Part shown: positions 1 to 5,606 of the stretch, in pieces | Numbering within the stretch: position 1 is the first letter of the stretch | How the letters are laid out: each line of letters opens with the position of its first letter | Source of the DNA: CAZVJA01 sp964626885 | GTDB lineage: Bacteria; Planctomycetota; Planctomycetia; Planctomycetales; Planctomycetaceae | Assembly (NCBI GenBank): GCA_964626885.1 | Contig: CAZVJA010000230.1 | Coordinates: forward strand, 1 to 8,128 | Length of the DNA: 8,128 nt | Direction: 5' to 3' | The notes under the pieces: model-generated | Databases searched by the model: none | What the model was told of the DNA's origin: nothing | The model's input: the letters and a program-made list of their open reading frames with translations, nothing else | Made by a program: the position numbers and the translations under genes

Positions 1-367
1 CGTAGAAGATCTGCTCCCAGGGGCCGAAGTCGAGCTTGCCGTTGGTGATCGCCACCACCACCTCGCGGCCCATCACCTGCCGCTTCATGTGGGCATCGGC
101 GTTGTCTTCGCCGGTGCGGTTGTGGGCGTATCGCTTGGGCGAAGCGTCGAATGGAGCGAGCCCTTCCAACCACTTCTTGTAGTCCTCGTGCAATCCTGGT
201 TCGTCGTCGTTGATAAACACGCTGGCGGTGATGTGCATGGCGTTCACGAGTACCAGTCCTTCCTGCACTCCGCTGTCAGCCACGAGCTGTTCGACCTCGG
301 GAGTGATGTTCACGAACCCCATCCGCTGCGGGATGTTGAAGGTCAGGTATTCGGTTTTCGATTTCAT
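1..367 (-). CDS. yjbQ: YjbQ/UPF0047 family protein (partial, 3' end beyond the left edge)
   Basis: The first 122 residues are visible from an ATG at 365-367, reading leftwards with no stop before the window edge, so the gene is truncated by the window and not by mutation. Family hallmarks are clear: HITASVFINDDEPGL (residues 45-59), a tyrosine-histidine pair (Y80, H82), the EDNADAH block (87-93), and the late GKLDFGPWEQIFY stretch (110-122). Family members are usually about 130-140 residues, so only the last 10-20 are missing. YjbQ proteins are small soluble cytoplasmic proteins forming trimers; some have weak thiamine-phosphate synthase activity, but the physiological role is poorly settled. 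The ribosome-binding site is weak (AGAG-like). The cyclase gene upstream on the same strand is 230 bp away, so co-transcription is possible but not evident. Family call is firm; function is not. Confidence 0.93.
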   Translation of the reverse strand, partial: MKSKTEYLTFNIPQRMGFVNITPEVEQLVADSGVQEGLVLVNAMHITASVFINDDEPGLHEDYKKWLEGLAPFDASPKRYAHNRTGEDNADAHMKRQVMGREVVVAITNGKLDFGPWEQIFY

Positions 368-597
368 GATTGTTGCTCTGTAAGAATTAGCCGCGAAGAG
401 GCGATAAAAAGAGTTTATGCTGTGGATGAATCTCCCCAAACAATAATGGCAGCCTTCTCCTGAGACGAGCATGTATTCAAACTGCCGGATATCCACCACA
501 TCCTTACTTATGCCTTCAATTTTTGCGAGTTTTGCGCCTTTTTTGCGGCGGAGTTCCGCGTAAAGAATCTGCGGCAAGCTCTCGCGGAAAGTTCGTT

Positions 598-1383
598 TTA
601 CTCCTCCGGCACCAGCGCTGCCGCGCGGCACCAACCGGCGCTGGCTCCTTTGATCTTCACGGGCAGGCAGGAAAGATAGAACCCCTTCGGCCGCGGAAGC
701 TGGTCGAGGTTGGCCAGCTTCTCGATCTGGCAGTATTCGCGTGTGATCCCCGCAAAATGCGCCGGCCAGATGAACTTGCCGTCGCCCGTGCGGCGGAAGT
801 CGGCCACCATGTCCGCAAATGGCCGGTCAAGCGTGTAGGCGTCGATGCCGATCACCTTCACCCCCCGCTCCACCAGCCACAAGGTTCCCTCCCGTCCGAG
901 TCCCGGCTGCCGGAAGTATTCGGGAGAGTGAATCCGCTTGTCGGCCCCGGTCTGCAGGAGCACGATGTCGCGCGGCTGAAGTTCATGTTCAATGCGGTCG
1001 AGGCAGCCCTTCAGGTCATCGACCGTGATGAACTCCCCTGGCTGCTTATGCCGCACGTCCAGCACGACTCCCGGAGCGAAGCACCATTCGAGTGGGATGT
1101 CGTCAATGGTGCGGGCCTTTTTCCCTTCCGACATGGCCCCGTAATGGTACGGAGCATCGACATGCGTGCCGGTGTGCGTGACGGCGGTGATCTCTTCGAC
1201 GGCCCATCCTTCGCCGCTGGAGTAGACGAGGTCGCCGGCCGAGACGCCGAAGAACTGCTTCATCTGTGCCAGCCCCTCGTCCCCATGCTTGACGTAATGA
1301 ATGCGAGCGGGCATCGGCTCGCTGACGGCGGCATGCTCCAGCGGCACACTGAGGTCGATGATCCGTAGGCGGGAAAGGTCCAT
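598..1383 (-). CDS. Cyclase-family metal-dependent hydrolase (kynurenine formamidase / isatin hydrolase-like)
   Basis: This 261-residue protein carries the signature HTGTHVDAPYH (residues 70-80), whose H70, H74, D76 and H80 are the expected metal ligands and catalytic residues of the cyclase superfamily (PF04199). A second conserved block is GREGTLWLVERGVKVIGID (163-181), and the end GASAGWCRAAAL (247-258) matches the family's closing G-x-S/A-G-x-x-R-A-x-A-L strand. The length fits the longer, isatin-hydrolase-like branch better than bacterial KynB (about 210 residues). Such enzymes hydrolyse amides or cyclic amides such as formylkynurenine or isatin; the substrate here cannot be read from sequence. 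There is no signal peptide, so it is probably cytoplasmic. The ATG is preceded by AGGAAG with 7-nt spacing, supporting this start. A long reading frame on the opposite strand is a codon-bias shadow. No tryptophan-degradation neighbours are visible. Confidence 0.92.
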   Translation of the reverse strand: MDLSRLRIIDLSVPLEHAAVSEPMPARIHYVKHGDEGLAQMKQFFGVSAGDLVYSSGEGWAVEEITAVTHTGTHVDAPYHYGAMSEGKKARTIDDIPLEWCFAPGVVLDVRHKQPGEFITVDDLKGCLDRIEHELQPRDIVLLQTGADKRIHSPEYFRQPGLGREGTLWLVERGVKVIGIDAYTLDRPFADMVADFRRTGDGKFIWPAHFAGITREYCQIEKLANLDQLPRPKGFYLSCLPVKIKGASAGWCRAAALVPEE

Positions 1384-1439
1384 GTGAAAACTTCCTGCTG
1401 AATTGGCTCGTGTGCGGCGGTAGAATGGGGGCGACCGAA

Positions 1440-1669
1440 AATGACGAAGGACTAATGACGATTGTCTAATGCCTGATGTCTAGTGTGGTGTGGAAGCACG
1501 AAATTCGAATGTCTAACGAAGCACGAAGCACTAAGGATGAACCAATTCGCCGGCAGAGGCCATTCTTTATTTCGAGCTTTGGGCCTTTGTGCTTCTTTCG
1601 TCATTCGTGCTTGGTGCTTCGTCAAAGCATTCATCATTCGACATTCGGCATTAGTCATTAGACATTCTC
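1440..1669. repeat. Palindromic array of degenerate 7-bp repeats (intergenic element)
   Basis: This element fills most of the 326-bp divergent gap between the cyclase and cupin genes. The left arm has seven heptamers (1440-1488: AATGACG, AAGGACT, AATGACG, ATTGTCT, AATGCCT, GATGTCT, AGTGTGG), a 5-nt break, then seven more (1494-1542, including AATGTCT, CACGAAG, CACTAAG). The right arm carries the complementary type: five heptamers (1588-1622, including CATTCGT, GCTTGGT, GCTTCGT), a 5-nt break (1623-1627), then six (1628-1669: CATTCAT, CATTCGA, CATTCGG, CATTAGT, CATTAGA, CATTCTC). The inner arms pair 15 of 16 bases (1516-1531 with 1607-1622) and the outer arms 14 of 17 (1464-1480 with 1640-1656). 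The 45-nt centre (1543-1587) has an AGGCC/GGCCT stem. Short open frames across it are a by-product of a repeat unit not divisible by three and should not be annotated. Similar heptamer arrays are familiar to me from planctomycete intergenic DNA; function is unknown. Confidence 0.8.
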
Positions 1670-1709
1670 ATGCCCCGGCCTGCACCTGTTTTTCGAAGAT
1701 GGGATCACC

Positions 1710-2096
1710 ATGAACCCGACCACCGCGAAGCCCGCCGCATCGACCTCCGTTCTCGTTCGTCATGAGGAAAGCACGCCGCGCGAGCGAAGCACCTGCGGCT
1801 GGCGGCATCTGCTCATCAGTCGACAGGACGACAACGTGGCGGCCTGGGCACACGCCGTCGATATCGACGGGGCCAAGCAGCATTACCATAAGGTGGCGAC
1901 AGAGCTGTATTACGTTTTGGAAGGAGAAGGAACGGTGTTGCTGGATGGCGTCGAGCACCCGGTGCGCAAGGGGTCGATGGTGCACATTCCGCCGGGAGTA
2001 GTCCACGGCGCGGTTGGCCGGATGCGGGTGCTGGTCGTCGGCATCCCGGACATCAGCGACGGGGATTTGTATTTTCCGGAAACCGTGGGCTTATGA
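1710..2096 (+). CDS. Single-domain cupin protein
   Basis: A 128-residue protein with one conserved beta-barrel cupin domain at about residues 40-115. Cupin motif 1 is visible as G54 followed by H58, H60 and E65 and ending in LEGEG (70-74); motif 2 is GSMVHIPPGVVH (88-99) with H99. These three histidines and one glutamate are the usual metal ligands, so a metal-binding cupin (PF07883-type) is expected. Small cupins may be isomerases, dioxygenases or sugar/ligand-binding proteins, and nothing here selects among them. There is no signal peptide or membrane segment. The ATG lies about 40 bp after the heptamer repeat; upstream there is only a weak GGGA-like ribosome-binding site, so the exact start is less certain. 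It is divergent from the cyclase gene, and 72 bp separate it from the next gene on the same strand. Confidence 0.9.
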   Translation: MNPTTAKPAASTSVLVRHEESTPRERSTCGWRHLLISRQDDNVAAWAHAVDIDGAKQHYHKVATELYYVLEGEGTVLLDGVEHPVRKGSMVHIPPGVVHGAVGRMRVLVVGIPDISDGDLYFPETVGL

Positions 2097-2168
2097 AAGC
2101 CGTGATGATGTGACGCCCCGCGAAGTGCTCAAGCAAGAATCGTCAAAATATTCACCGGAGCCGATACC

Positions 2169-2624
2169 ATGATTTGTCATGTTTGCGGAGTGGAGGCGCC
2201 GACGAAGCATGTGTCGTTCTATCAGAATATCGGTGCGTTGGTAATGCGGTTCTCGCAGTCGCTCGATGCCGACGTGTGCAAGTCCTGTTTGCACGAGCAT
2301 TTTTGGAAGATGACGGGAACAACACTTATTCTTGGATGGTGGGGAGCGATTTCGCTCATCGTTACGCCGTTCTTTCTGCTGAACAACATCATCCGTTATA
2401 GCCATTGCCTGACGATGGAACCGGTTCCTCCGGGTGCCGTTCCGCCGACTCTCACTGAGGAAGCGGTCGAGCAGATCAAGCCACATGCCCAACGGATGTT
2501 CGACCGCCTGAACCAGGGCGAAAAGCTGGAGAGGGTGGCGGAAGATGTCGCTTCCTGGAGTGGGGCATCGCCGGCGCAGGTCGTGCTCTTTCTCCGCGCA
2601 ATCGTGATGGCACAACCGGAGTAG
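2169..2624 (+). CDS. Small zinc-ribbon membrane protein, function unknown
   Basis: The 151-residue protein begins with a treble-clef or zinc-ribbon-like pattern: C3-x-x-C6 and C37-x-x-C40, which should bind one zinc. Between them is a conserved-looking stretch, HVSFYQNIGALVMRF (14-28). A strongly hydrophobic segment at about 50-72 (TTLILGWWGAISLIVTPFFLL) is a likely single membrane span or hairpin, followed by NNIIRY. The C-terminal half (about 92-150) is soluble and probably helical. I recognise the zinc-pair plus GWWG...TPFFxxNNIIRY arrangement as a widespread uncharacterised type, but know no assigned function. The start is supported by CGGAG with 9-nt spacing. It follows the cupin gene by 72 bp and converges on mazG with only 37 bp between stop codons, without an evident terminator. 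Confidence 0.85.
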   Translation: MICHVCGVEAPTKHVSFYQNIGALVMRFSQSLDADVCKSCLHEHFWKMTGTTLILGWWGAISLIVTPFFLLNNIIRYSHCLTMEPVPPGAVPPTLTEEAVEQIKPHAQRMFDRLNQGEKLERVAEDVASWSGASPAQVVLFLRAIVMAQPE

Positions 2625-2661
2625 CGAGCTTGGGCAACTTTGCTTGATCGTTTGGCCGCAG

Positions 2662-3579
2662 CTACTGTCGCTTCGACTGCTGGTACAGCTCTTCCATTTC
2701 GAGCAGAGTGGCGTCGTGGATGCTGCGTCCCTGGGCCGCCAGTTGTTCCTCGATGTAGCGGAACCGGCGGAGGAATTTCGTGTTGCTTTTGCGGAGCGCT
2801 TCTTCGGGGTTAACCTGCCAGCGGCGGGCGATATTGGCGATCACGAAGAGGATATCGCCAATTTCCTCTTCAATGTGTGTCTTGCGGGCGGGGTCATCGA
2901 TCGGCTCATCGGGAGTGATTTCCGCTTCGACCGTGGCGGGGACGTGGGGAATCTGGCCGCCGGGGAAGAGTTCCTCGGCCAGTTCCTCCACTTCCTCGCG
3001 AAGCTTGTCGAAAAGCATCGTCCGATTGGGGAAGTCGTAGCCAACACGGGCTGCCTTCTTCGATAACCGCGCCGCCCGGGCGAGTTGCGGGAGCGCAGCG
3101 GGAATTCCTTCCAGCACCGAATCTCGCTGCTTTTCGTTCTGCTTGGCTCGTTCCCAGTGTTGCCGCACGTCGTCTTCTGTTGCGGCCTGAGCACCGCCGA
3201 AGACGTGCGGATGGCGGTCGATCATCTTCCGCGTGATGCGTTCCACAACGTCGACGAGGTTGAACCGCCCTTCGTCAGCAGCGATTTGTGCGTCAAGCAC
3301 GACCTGCAGGAGAAGATCCCCCAATTCCTCTGCTATCGCGGAATTGTCGTCGGCGTCGATCGCTTCCAGCAGCTCGTAGGTCTCTTCGAGGGTGTAGGGT
3401 TTGATTGTTTCGAGAGTCTGCACGCGGTCCCAGGGGCAACCCTCCGGGGATCGAAGCTTCGCGACGATCTCGCAGAATTTGCGAAAGGCTGGGCCCATCC
3501 GGCTGGGATCGGGAGGCGTCCCGTGGGTGGGATTCCCGCCTGTCGAAGCTTCACTGTTGCTGTCGGGACGAGGTGTCAT
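2662..3579 (-). CDS. mazG: Nucleoside triphosphate pyrophosphohydrolase MazG (two-domain, with insertion)
   Basis: This 305-residue protein has two tandem MazG all-alpha NTP pyrophosphatase domains, as in E. coli MazG (about 263 residues). Domain 1 shows CPWD (48-51), EETYE (65-69), EELGD (84-88) and the DRHPHVFGG block (121-129). Domain 2 shows REEVEELAEE (194-203) and EEEIGD (237-242), then the family ending ALRKSNTKFLRRFRYIE (261-277). Each domain therefore keeps the EExxE plus ExxD magnesium ligands. MazG converts NTPs, including damaged ones, to NMPs and pyrophosphate, cleaning the pool and affecting (p)ppGpp signalling. A proline/acid-rich stretch of about 30 residues (204-236) between the domain-2 helices is extra. 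I chose the ATG at 3577-3579 because AGGTGA lies just upstream. A farther in-frame ATG at 3759 would overlap the divergent secreted-protein gene and add low-complexity residues; an ATG at 3498 has no clear ribosome-binding site. Confidence 0.93.
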   Translation of the reverse strand: MTPRPDSNSEASTGGNPTHGTPPDPSRMGPAFRKFCEIVAKLRSPEGCPWDRVQTLETIKPYTLEETYELLEAIDADDNSAIAEELGDLLLQVVLDAQIAADEGRFNLVDVVERITRKMIDRHPHVFGGAQAATEDDVRQHWERAKQNEKQRDSVLEGIPAALPQLARAARLSKKAARVGYDFPNRTMLFDKLREEVEELAEELFPGGQIPHVPATVEAEITPDEPIDDPARKTHIEEEIGDILFVIANIARRWQVNPEEALRKSNTKFLRRFRYIEEQLAAQGRSIHDATLLEMEELYQQSKRQ

Positions 3580-3581
3580 CG

Positions 3582-3587
3582 TCACCT
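3582..3587 (-). promoter_or_regulatory. Ribosome-binding site that fixes the mazG start
   Basis: On the minus strand AGGTGA stands directly before the ATG at 3579, with short spacing (2 nt from the hexamer, 5 nt from its AGG core). The upstream in-frame ATG at 3759 lies inside the opposite-strand coding region, so this site favours the 305-residue product. Confidence 0.5.
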
Positions 3588-3728
3588 GACTATACGGGGC
3601 TGGAAACCGGCGGTCAAAGGGGGAGCAAGGCCGGTTTGTCTGGCGCGGAGCTCCCGGGTACGATGAAAGGCCGCCGCTACCACCTCGAGAGATTCGACAT
3701 CCGTGCGACGATTTCACACGGAGATTTT

Positions 3729-3734
3729 GAGGAG
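3729..3734 (+). promoter_or_regulatory. Ribosome-binding site that fixes the secreted-protein start
   Basis: A near-ideal GAGGAG is 7 nt before the ATG at 3742. An earlier in-frame ATG at 3703 would put 13 charged residues before the signal peptide and would place this site inside the coding region, so 3742 is preferred. Confidence 0.75.
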
Positions 3735-3741
3735 AGACACC

Positions 3742-4260
3742 ATGCCCAGCCGAGTTCATGCCGTTGCCGCGTTCGCCATACTACTGTTGAGTGCGTCGAT
3801 TCTGTTCGGGGAAGAAGCTGCAAAGCAGGAAACTGTAAAGCCTCAGTCTTCGGCTCCGGCGGTGGACCGCGCGACGTTAGAGAGAGAGTTCGCCGAGAAG
3901 CTGACCGGTGCGACGCTGGTCGGATCGTTTACCATCGATGGCCAACCGAATAACAAAGCGCCGAACACCGAACGGTACGAGCTCGAAAGCGTCACCAAGG
4001 CCCAGGGGGAATACTGGGTCTTCACATCGCGGATCAAATATGGTCAGAACGACGTCAAGATTCCGTTGACGCTGCAAGTCCTCTGGGCGGGAGACACGCC
4101 GATGATCTCGCTGACGGATCTGGCAATACCCGGACTCGGCACGTTCACCGCGCGGGTGATGTTCCACGGCGATCGTTACGCCGGTACCTGGCAGCACGGC
4201 GATGTCGGCGGACACATGTTTGGGAAGATCGAGAAGAAAAAGGGACCGCCCGCGAAGTAG
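3742..4260 (+). CDS. Small secreted protein of unknown function
   Basis: The 172-residue product opens with a signal peptide: R4 and H6, a hydrophobic core at 7-22 (VAAFAILLLSASILF roughly), and a plausible cleavage near G23-E24. A short low-complexity linker rich in K, Q, S and P (25-43) leads to a folded domain from about 44 to 165. That domain is rich in alternating beta-type residues and ends in GDRYAGTWQHGDVGGHMFGKI (143-163), which resembles the G-x-W and barrel-closing strands of small lipid- or ligand-binding beta-barrels; this is only a resemblance. I know no named family for it, although similar proteins seem familiar from planctomycetes. Expected location is periplasmic or extracellular; no lipobox cysteine is present. 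It is divergent from mazG across a 162-bp gap that should contain both promoters, though no convincing -35/-10 pair was recognised. Confidence 0.8.
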   Translation: MPSRVHAVAAFAILLLSASILFGEEAAKQETVKPQSSAPAVDRATLEREFAEKLTGATLVGSFTIDGQPNNKAPNTERYELESVTKAQGEYWVFTSRIKYGQNDVKIPLTLQVLWAGDTPMISLTDLAIPGLGTFTARVMFHGDRYAGTWQHGDVGGHMFGKIEKKKGPPAK

Positions 4261-4298
4261 GAAGACTACGCGAAAACGAAAGACCGAGGACTGGTTTG

Positions 4299-4324
4299 TC
4301 AGGTCGCTCAGCGCACCTGAGGAA
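4299..4324 (+). promoter_or_regulatory. Hairpin overlapping the ribosome-binding site of the 70-residue gene
   Basis: TCAGGT (4299-4304) and ACCTGA (4315-4320) form a perfect 6-bp stem. CGC/GCG inside it can extend the pairing around a TCA loop with one bulged C. The ribosome-binding site GAGGAA (4319-4324) overlaps the 3' arm and lies 8 nt before the ATG at 4333. No T-run follows, so it is not a rho-independent terminator. Translational modulation is possible but unproven; a chance hairpin is a serious alternative. Confidence 0.35.
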
Positions 4325-4332
4325 AATCCGCC

Positions 4333-4545
4333 ATGCAGAAACTCGTGACGATCTACCTCGATAATCAGGCTTACGCCGAGGGGAAATGGCTGACGGTGTC
4401 ATTCGCTGAACGGCATGGAGCCGTCGAAGAGCACTTGCAGAGTGAATTGAACGATGGCTGGCGGATCGTTTCAATCGCAGGATTCGGCGGCGCGGAAGAC
4501 ACCGTCAACGTGCGCGGCTGGCTAGCCGTGGTGTTGGAGAAATAG
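4333..4545 (+). CDS. Small DUF4177-like protein
   Basis: This 70-residue protein is supported as a gene by a good GAGGAA ribosome-binding site (8-nt spacing) and a protein-like composition. Its layout resembles DUF4177 and related small alpha/beta proteins: a first strand (KLVTIYL, 3-9), a helix (VEEHLQSELNDG, 31-42), then W43-R-I-V-S-I and a final strand ending GWLAVVLEK (62-70). The helix followed by L-N-D-G-W-R-I-V-S is the best match to that pattern. No catalytic residues, signal peptide or membrane span are visible. Function is unknown. It lies 72 bp after the secreted-protein gene and 69 bp before the isomerase gene on the same strand, so it may be part of a loose transcription unit. 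Confidence 0.75.
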   Translation: MQKLVTIYLDNQAYAEGKWLTVSFAERHGAVEEHLQSELNDGWRIVSIAGFGGAEDTVNVRGWLAVVLEK

Positions 4546-4603
4546 ACGCAAACGATAGCGAGTCAGAGTCATTGAATGCTTAACCATGTTCAGCAGGACA
4601 GAC

Positions 4604-4608
4604 AGGAA
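4604..4608 (+). promoter_or_regulatory. Ribosome-binding site that fixes the isomerase start
   Basis: AGGAA is 6 nt before the ATG at 4615. That start places the twin-arginine motif at residues 6-7, as expected for a Tat signal; the in-frame ATG at 4576 would add 13 residues ahead of it. An ATG at 4611 is in another frame. Confidence 0.65.
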
Positions 4609-4614
4609 CTATGC

Positions 4615-5508
4615 ATGAATCCCGTCACACGCCGCACGTTTCTTGGCACGACAACCACGTTGGCAGCTGCGGTCTCCGCGCGGGCGTTCGCAGCAGAGAC
4701 GAGCGACGACACCAATTCGATTGGCAAAACGCCCCACACGAAGTTCGCGGTGAACGTCGAGATGTGGTTCAAGAGTCTGCCGTTTCTGGAACGAATCAAG
4801 CAGTCAGCGGCGCTTGGATTCCCGGCGGTCGAATTCTGGCCGTGGGATAACAAGGACCTCGACGCAACGGCGAAGCTCTGCAAGGAGTTGAATATTGCCG
4901 TCGCGCAATTCACCGCGTGGGGGTTCAGCCCTGGTCTGAACGACCCGGCCAATCATCCGAAATTTGTGAAGGCGATCAAGGACGGATGCGCCGTGGCGAA
5001 GAAACTCGATTGCAAGCTGATGACGGTGGTGGGCGGGAACGACCAACCCGGCATGACGCAGGAGCAGATGCACGCGAACATCATTGCCGGGCTGAAGTTG
5101 GCTGCGCCGATCGCTGAAGACAATGACATCACGCTGATTCTCGAACCGATGAACATTCGCGTCGACCATAAAGGGCATTGCCTGTACGGCAGCCCTCCGA
5201 CCATTCGCATCTGCGAGGCGACCGGTTCCGCGAACGTGCAGATCAACTGGGATCTCTATCACATGCAGATCACCGAGGGGGATCTCTGCGGACACTTGCG
5301 GGAGGGTTTCAAGGCCCAAAAAGTCGGCTATCTGCAAGTCGCTGACAACCCCGGCCGCAACGAGCCGGGAACCGGCGAGGTACACTACAATCGCGTCCTT
5401 AAAGAAGCCTACGACCTGGGCTACCGGGGCTATGTGGGGCTGGAATGCCGGCCGAAAGAGGATGAGTTGACCGCTGCCCGGCGTGTCGCCGCCGCGGACC
5501 AATGGTAA
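4615..5508 (+). CDS. Tat-exported hydroxypyruvate isomerase-like sugar isomerase/epimerase
   Basis: A 297-residue protein begins with a twin-arginine signal (TRRTFLG, 5-11; hydrophobic stretch to about 26; ARAFA-AE cleavage near 27), so it should be folded in the cytoplasm and exported by Tat. The rest is an AP-endonuclease-2-type TIM barrel (PF01261), most like hydroxypyruvate isomerase Hyi: AVEFWPWDNKDLD (71-83), LILEPMN with E177, INWDLYHMQ with D213 and H216, GYLQVADNPGRNEPGTGE (238-255), and LGYRGYVGLECRPKED with E277 (268-283). E177 and E277 fit the two catalytic/metal glutamates of the family, with D213 and H216 as further ligands. Hyi interconverts hydroxypyruvate and tartronate semialdehyde, but exported planctomycete relatives probably act on sugars from polysaccharide breakdown; the substrate is unassigned. 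It ends soon after E277, as expected for the family. Confidence 0.88.
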   Translation: MNPVTRRTFLGTTTTLAAAVSARAFAAETSDDTNSIGKTPHTKFAVNVEMWFKSLPFLERIKQSAALGFPAVEFWPWDNKDLDATAKLCKELNIAVAQFTAWGFSPGLNDPANHPKFVKAIKDGCAVAKKLDCKLMTVVGGNDQPGMTQEQMHANIIAGLKLAAPIAEDNDITLILEPMNIRVDHKGHCLYGSPPTIRICEATGSANVQINWDLYHMQITEGDLCGHLREGFKAQKVGYLQVADNPGRNEPGTGEVHYNRVLKEAYDLGYRGYVGLECRPKEDELTAARRVAAADQW

Positions 5509-5606
5509 TGCCGCTTCCCCGGTAAAATCTTGTCGCGACGACGTGAAATGTCTCGTGAAAGGGCTCCGTTGTCGTGGTAGGATGCTGAGCTTCAGGCACG
5601 TCAAAA

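Noticed and set aside
538..557. T-run next to GCGG/CCGC between the cyclase and yjbQ genes, considered as a terminator
   Set aside because: For the minus-strand transcript the run reads as A after a 4-bp stem, so the orientation is wrong for an intrinsic terminator.
523..1368. Long plus-strand open frame (281 codons) opposite the cyclase gene
   Set aside because: The minus strand has the HxGTHxDxPxH motif and a proper ribosome-binding site. The opposite frame has no recognisable domain and is explained by GC-rich codon bias.
1452..1713. Small open frames on both strands across the heptamer repeat
   Set aside because: Their peptides simply repeat HSxFxxRHS-type patterns produced by translating degenerate 7-mers; there is no independent coding evidence.
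2620..2666. AGTAGC/GCTACT inverted repeat between the zinc-ribbon gene and mazG, considered as a bidirectional terminator
   Set aside because: The stem is only 6 bp around a 35-nt loop, arises from the two stop-codon contexts, and is not followed by T-runs.
3085..3666. Plus-strand open frames opposite mazG
   Set aside because: The MazG domains on the minus strand are unambiguous; these are antisense shadows.
3580..3759. Upstream ATG at 3759 for mazG
   Set aside because: It would overlap the divergent secreted-protein gene and add 60 residues of unstructured sequence, while a ribosome-binding site supports 3579.
5555..5583. TAGGAT considered as a -10 box before the metallopeptidase gene
   Set aside because: The hexamer at the proper distance upstream (GTGAAA) is a poor -35 match; there is not enough support to annotate a promoter.
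4804..5604. Long minus-strand open frame (266 codons) opposite the sugar isomerase
   Set aside because: It is a mirror of a clearly conserved TIM-barrel gene, with no domain-like features and no supported start.
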